Source: Eucommia ulmoides
Lineage: Eukaryota > Streptophyta > Magnoliopsida > Garryales > Eucommiaceae
NCBI GenBank assembly: GCA_016647705.1
Contig: CM028328.1
Coordinates: 46,432,647 to 46,496,646, forward strand
Length of the DNA: 64,000 nucleotides
Reading direction: 5' to 3'
In this document: positions 58,526-64,000 of the stretch, piece by piece
How positions within the stretch are numbered: the first letter of the stretch is position 1
Layout: every line of letters begins with the position of its first letter
Program-made: the position numbers and the translations under genes
Notes under the pieces: model-generated
The model's input: only the letters and a program-made list of their open reading frames with translations
Told to the model about the DNA's origin: nothing
Database searches by the model: none

Positions 58526-60261
58526 TGTTGGCTCAGTAGAACACCCAAGAGGAGGGGTGAATTGGGTAATTAAAAATATATCAGAATAAAACTTAAATAA
58601 ATCAAATAATTAATTTTATTTCTAAATTAATTATTATCTTTATATCACAGCGGAATAAATCAATTAACTAGGTGCACACCCAAACATAAAAAATAAACAA
58701 ATTAATAATGCAGCACACTAAAATATATCTTGGTTCACCAAATTACTCTTGATTAAATATCTTCAATGATATTTAATCCGTCACAACTCACCAATACAAA
58801 AATTGATAAGTAATAAATGTCACTCAAAAACTTCTACGACCCTAGATAAATAATAACTCAGTTAATATCCCAACTAGTGATAGAAAAACGTAAGATACAA
58901 AAATCTAATTTTAACAAGAATATAGGTAGTAAATTGGAGCACGTAATCAGATTCAAGAAATTATTTATAAAAATATTTTCTTCAAAAATCAGAAATAATT
59001 TCTAAGATCAATTTCCAAACAATAATCAAATAATGCAATGAAAGAATATAAATGGAAAGATCTCACCCGAATAATACCGAAATAATGATTAGAACAATGT
59101 AACTTTAAATCCGATAGCAGTAAAGATAAACAGCAATTGATCTTCAAGATCGTCTATCAGAAAAGCTCACAATATTTGAGATGGATAACTCTTATAAAAG
59201 CTTATAATATGATATGATATAATTTCTCTCTTGTTTACTGCTTAATTACTAATGAAATTCGCAGGTCTATTTAAAGGCACATGTGATCAGCCTTCTAATG
59301 GTTAGTTTACAAGTGTAATAACAATAAAATACTCTTATAGACCCCTTATTAATATAATGACTTCATTTAGGTTCAATTTCACTTAAAAATAACTTTAAAA
59401 TATTTTAATTAAATCTCCAAAGTATTTCTCAATCTCAATTAATAAGCATAGAAACTATTTCAAGTACCAAATTAAGAAACATTAATATTTAATGTACCAA
59501 ATCAATAGGATTTAATTAATATATGAATCATATCTTAAATATCATCAAATCCCTTAAATCTCTCTCAAATCCTAACAAAAAATGGTTACTTTTAGATATG
59601 ATTTCGAATCAAACATTATCTTGAAACAGAGCCACCAGTCGACTAGGAGATTTAGTATGTAGCCAATGCAGTTCATTGGTCGACCGCTCGATCAACTCGT
59701 AGATTCAGAGAGTTTGTCAACCTTTCACTGGTTGACTCCTCAGTCGATTTCTCCCTTCTGTATCTTTTCTCTGATCTCATTTTTTACTCACTTTATTTTA
59801 CAATTCCACCATTTTCTCCATTTTCTTTCTTAAATAAGTTCCACTAATATTCTTATATTTCATTTTAGTCATTCAAAACTATTTCTTTTCAAATCACATA
59901 AGAGCAAATAAATTAACTTAAACAAAACACACATAAAAGATAAAATACATTTTGTGCCATGTGCGTTCCTAAATGGGATATTAAGAGTTGAAATTTACCT
60001 GGGTTGTTTTTCCTAATTTTTTCAAACTCTTAAATCTTCAACTTCATCATTTAGCATCCATTTAATTTGATCTTCAATATCTTCAACTTCAGCATTTAGC
60101 ATCTATTTAATTTGATCTTCAATATCTTCAACTTCATCATTTAGCACATTTAATTTAACATCTTCATCACTGGAACTTTAAATCACTGAAAAACTCAATT
60201 AAAATATTAGTTCCACAAAAATATCAATACTTAATTCTTCATCAAAATCTTAGGATCAACA
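58526..60261 (-). repeat. 5' LTR of the non-autonomous element
   Basis: 1,736 bp; plus-strand termini TGTTGGCTCAG and GGATCAACA. About 350 bp present in the other LTRs (after 'AAATTACTCTTG', near 58752) are deleted. It has a palindrome cluster at 59635-59750. Confidence 0.85.
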
Positions 60262-60640
60262 ATAAACAATGTAACACACAACAATATATCTTGGTTCGGT
60301 AAGCTGCTCTTAACTACATCTAGTCCCCCAAGCTCCATGGAGATTCGCAATCTACTAGATCCCTTGATTCTTTTACCAAGTAGGAACCAAACCCTTATAA
60401 TTCACTATTATTTTACAGGCACAAACTCAACTTTTATAATTTACCATTTTTATAGGTCAAGGATAAATCCCTATCTTTTTACCAAGTTAAAGAAAGCCTA
60501 ACTCACTCTCACTTATTCTTTTCATAGGAAATGATAAATCTTTACAAATCACTCAAAAATAATTCAATTGCAAGATGAATCAAAACCTAATTTTATTCAA
60601 GGGAAAAAAATAACTCCCCAAGAGAAAAAGACTACCAAAA
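60262..60640 (-). repeat. Sirevirus-type LTR fragment
   Basis: It resumes LTR text at an internal point ('AAACAATGTAACACACAACAA', then 'TATATCTTGGTTC', 'CAAGCTCC'), directly against the 5' LTR end. It fades out near 60640. It is probably the right part of the LTR into which the non-autonomous element went. Confidence 0.7.
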
Positions 60641-61995
60641 TAAGTAGGTTGAGCTACCTTCACCCCCCCTCCCCCCCAATTTTTAGTTTAATTTTTTTTA
60701 TTAATAATAATGTAAGTGGCTGCTCAAAGCAACCCATTTTTTGGGGGGGGAATCGTCATAGGGCTGCAACATTGCAACCTCAATTTGGGTTTAAGGCTGC
60801 TCAAAGTAGCTCCTTAGGTTGTATGCAAGCATAGCTTGCAAAAACCCCCATTTTTTATTTATTTTTTAAAGATTAATTATAAGGAGGTAAAATTTAACTA
60901 TCCAAAATTTAATCAGATTCAAAACAAAGTCCATCAATTTTATGAACTTCTAAAAATATCCAAAATTTGGGGTAAAAATGAAAATTTTCAAATACTTTGA
61001 TTTTGCTTGATTTTCTCAAAATTGAATTTTGGAAACTAGAATTGACCTAATAAAATATGGTAAACTTTTAAAAAATTATATTAATTTGATAAATTTAGTC
61101 CATTTTTTTTTTTTTTTTTGTAAAATTTCATTTTGACCCCGAAATTTTTATTTCATTTTCCGAACCTCAATTGGAGTTCCAACTTGAGGTTTTCTAGAAC
61201 TAATCATTTTCAAAGATTTAGCAGAAAAATTTTGAATCAAAATTAGTCCCTTGTAGAAGTCGATTTAAAGATTTCTAAAAATTTCAAGCAAGTCCCCTAA
61301 TTTTCTAATTTGACAAATTATCTCAATTAGCTTATTTGGGGGGGCTCAATAGGAATTATATAACTTTCATTTCACTTGTTTTTAGATTAATTGAATATTC
61401 AAAAGATTAATTTCAAAATATGAGTCCAAAGGTCAATCTTTTAAATTTTCAATTTAGTCCCAAGACTTTCAATAGGGACAATTTTTTATCCAAAAAATTT
61501 AATTGGATAATCTTTTGACTTAATCGGATTTTTAAGATATTGATTTAAATCTTAGAGGTCTAATTTATTATTTCAAATTTCTAATAAAGCCAACAAGATT
61601 TATAATTGCAAAGTTCGGGCTTGATCTTGAAACCTTTTAATCAACCCTCTATTTTCATTTGGATATTTTTGGAATTGATGAATAATTGAATCGACCAAAA
61701 TTTGTATTTTTTTTAGAAATGTCATGCATGAATGGGACAAAATGCGGTGTCTACATTTAAAATTTTATTTATTGTTTGAATATCCGGATAAGTCTATATT
61801 TAAAATTTAGTTCATTGTTTATGTTCTATGAACATTCACATTCCATCTATGGTTTTGTTGTTGTTTTAGTTCTATAAATGTTCAAACCCATAATCTGTTT
61901 TTGTTTCTGCATTGGGAATGTTTATATTCTGCATCTGTTTATGAATGTTCACATCATGAATCTGATTTGATGTACAAATTATACTCCTTCACATA
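60641..61995. other. Unclassified AT-rich segment with homopolymer runs
   Basis: No protein family seen. Runs of C (60664-60678), G (60743-60750) and T (61106-61120) occur. 'GGGACAAAATGCGGTGTCTACA'-like text at 61733-61754 resembles the 3' end of some plant LTRs, but no matching start was found. From 61820 on, GAACATTCA / GAATGTTCA words recur as in 900-2530. Confidence 0.4.
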
Positions 61996-64000
61996 TGTTA
62001 GCCTAGTGAGCTACCCAAGAGGGGAGGTGAATTGGGTAGTATTAAAAAATTATCAGAATAATAACAATTCAAAAATCAAACAATTAATTTTATCCTAAAA
62101 TTAATTATTATCTTTATAGCAGCGGATAAGTGTAATAAGCTCTAGATGCACACCCAAATAACACAAAATTAAATAAAGAAAATAAACAATGCAGTTGATA
62201 GGTAGAAAATACATATCTACTTCTAAGCCGGATTTGATAGTTTTCGAGTGAATTAGTTATATTTAATTGTGTTTTTGTTAGCTTTTATGTAATTCAGGTG
62301 TAGGGACGCAAACAAGTGATAAAAAAGTGAAAACGATGGAAAAATAGTGAAAAATGATGAAGAAACAAGGTTTCAAGATCACAAGAGCCACCGCCGCGGC
62401 GGTAAGAATGCGGAGAAGTGCTGAAAATACACAAAGTCCTACCACCAAGGCGATAAGGCCACGGTCGCGGTGGTAAACGATCAAAGAGTTGAGAGCCAAT
62501 CCCACGGTCGCGGCCGTGAACGATCAGAATGTAACCGACTTAGCCCACTACCGCGACCATGGGCTCTGCACAGCAAAATAGATATTTTGAGATATTCTGA
62601 AACCTTGTGCCTATTAATACCTATTCTCCCACTTCCCTTAAGACTTCTTGGATGCTTGGAGACCCCTGACACTTTAGATAATTTAGGAGTAGATTAGATT
62701 AGTTTTATGAAGTGATTTTGGTAAATTCTTGAAGAGCTAAAAGAAGAAGTCCATCAATGGAGAAGAGGAAGCTTGAGAGGATCGTTCTTTGGCAAAAGTG
62801 GAACACTCCACTTTAAGATTTGATCTTTATTTCCTTGTTTCTATCTTTGTACTTAATGATTTATTGTAAATGATGATTTTCTCTTGGTTTAATGTTTCAA
62901 TGGCCAAGATCATGTTAGTTTAGTTAGAGATTAGTTAGGTTTAGATGTAATTCATGTAAATACCTTTATGGTTGAATATAAGTTAATTTTAATGATTTGT
63001 TATCCAATTACAATTGTGTTTACCGCTATTTCATGTTTATTATGCTTGTTACGATAAATCGAGAATACGGGGTTTGACACTCGGAAGAGGTAACCCTAGA
63101 TTCGGACTAGGGTTAAACACAACGCGACAATCCAATAACCCAAGAGGGAGTTGGAGAGCGTGCAATCTATGAGGTTGGGTCAAGACTCACGTGGCTATGT
63201 GTTTGGAAAGGTATTCGAGGGAGACTTCGGCGTCAACGCGAAGTCATGTATTCGCTCGCTTTTTAATCGGAAGAGGGAGCGAGTGAGTTATAGATACCGA
63301 GATTATTGGATATGATAATAACCGTTATCGATACCGAGATTATTGGATATGAAAATAACCATTATTGATAACTAAATTAAGCCAAATAGGTACCAAGTGA
63401 ATGAAATCGATCCCTAGTTAATTAGTGTAATTAGAATTAATCCTTAGGAGTAGTTTAATTTAAATACTAAATTGAATCGTCAGGATAATATGAAACTACA
63501 TAAATTGCAGTACTCAATTATTCATATTTTCCCTGTGGACACGATACCCGATCTTAACCGATCCACTTTTGTAAAACTTTGACCTCGTATACTTGCGAGT
63601 GTAAGTAGCGGCGTATTCACGCGTTACCAACAGTACACACCGATATATCCTAGTTCATCAAGCTACTCTTGGCTAATCCAGTCCTCCAAGCCCTATGGAG
63701 ATTCGCACCCACTAAACTCAAGATTCCTTTACAGGTAGGAACTAAATCCTCATAATGATTCTTTTCATAGGCTCAGAATCAACATTTACAAATTCCTTTT
63801 CCCAGGCTCAGGAATAATCTCTACTTTTTATAAGTTCAAAAATAACCTAATTCTTTTTTACCTTAGGTTAAAGAATCAAAACCTCATGAACACTCCAAAT
63901 ATCCTTTTACCCGATAAGGATTGAACCGTTACAAAATTGCACACAAATCAATTGAATCAAGGAAGAATAACTACCTCAATCTTTTTATAGGAAGAGACCA
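61996..64000 (-). mobile_element. Sirevirus-type LTR, interrupted and running off the window
   Basis: The plus-strand start TGTTAGCCTAGTGAG matches the family. Text continues to 62195, is broken by a solo Athila/Tat-like LTR, and resumes at 63635 ('CACACCGATATATCC') to the window edge. Whether a full element or a solo LTR follows cannot be seen. Confidence 0.8.
62196..63629 (+). mobile_element. Solo Athila/Tat-like LTR nested in a Sirevirus LTR
   Basis: 1,434 bp from TGATAGGTAG to GCGTTACCA. Flanking 5-mers are GCAGT (62191-62195) and ACAGT (63630-63634), one mismatch. It has a palindrome cluster at 62390-62570 (e.g. ACCGCCGCGGCGGT) and twin ACACTCGGAAGAGG / AATCGGAAGAGGG words at 63077 and 63265. 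The ORFs crossing the palindromes on either strand are not called genes. Confidence 0.88.

Larger units (their letters stand above)
54616..60261 (-). mobile_element. Non-autonomous Sirevirus-type element with only a gag-like ORF
   Basis: Minus strand: 5' LTR 60261-58526, primer site TGGTATCAGAGCT (58523-58511), gag-like ORF 58456-57977, polypurine tract (about 56212-56197), 3' LTR 56196-54616 (truncated). The interior is only 2.3 kb and has no protease, RT or integrase. To the right the flank is another LTR of the same family (60267-60640), so it inserted into, or recombined with, a relative. Confidence 0.75.

Noticed and set aside
62278..62697. ORFs on both strands across the palindromes
   Set aside because: Within a nested solo LTR; open frames follow from GC-rich palindromic text.
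1..64000. A new defence, secretion or biosynthetic system
   Set aside because: Apart from the SLK2 gene, all recognisable coding text belongs to decayed retrotransposons or a transposon-like remnant; no cluster of unknown intact genes is present.

Overview
The window is nuclear DNA of a flowering plant. The evidence is one conserved multi-exon plant gene with GT-AG introns, an AT-rich background, and dense nested LTR retrotransposons of plant lineages: Tekay/Del and Athila/Tat Gypsy, and Sirevirus-type and other Copia. I cannot name the species. No bacterial-style operon, rRNA, tRNA or CRISPR array was seen.

Left flank (1-4197): a decayed minus-strand coding remnant resembling the plant mobile domain, a ~280-bp tandem repeat rich in GAAnnTTC words, and AT-rich DNA without genes. 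Nested stack (4198-28720): a short-LTR Copia element (two 180-bp LTRs at the outer ends) carries a solo Gypsy LTR (site duplication ATCAT) and a Tekay/Del-like Gypsy element (GTTTA). That Gypsy element is itself interrupted by a gag-only Athila/Tat-like element and by a solo Athila/Tat-like LTR (TATAC). A solo Sirevirus LTR (ATTCT) sits near the 3' end of the Copia pol. Target-site duplications define most levels. One junction (about 10,140) is chimeric and needs a later rearrangement.

Gene (29845-43190, minus strand): an apparently intact SEUSS-LIKE gene, closest from memory to SLK2, a LIM-binding-domain transcriptional adaptor. Nine coding exons give 755 residues. There is a 5' leader intron, a CT-rich leader with a tiny upstream ORF, and a TATA box. 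The introns hold several MITE-like elements, a TRIM LTR, and a 5.3-kb Copia element in sense orientation within a 6.7-kb third intron.

Right part (43191-64000): a Mutator-type MITE with a 9-bp duplication, a (TA)31 tract joined to a 150-bp perfect palindrome, and a poly(A) insertion between direct repeats. Then follow minus-strand Sirevirus-type Copia elements. One has a decayed pol split by a solo LTR (ATACT). A second has PBS, PPT and two LTRs but only a gag-like ORF. Further LTR fragments follow, the last carrying another solo Athila/Tat-like LTR and running off the window.

The only gene likely to act in the cell is the SLK gene; all transposon coding regions are broken. The least explained structure is in the LTRs. 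Four Athila/Tat-like LTRs share a CACTCGGGAGAGG word twice, about 180 bp apart, in positions that can form hairpin loops. Both the Athila/Tat-like and the Sirevirus LTRs carry clusters of CpG-rich short palindromes.
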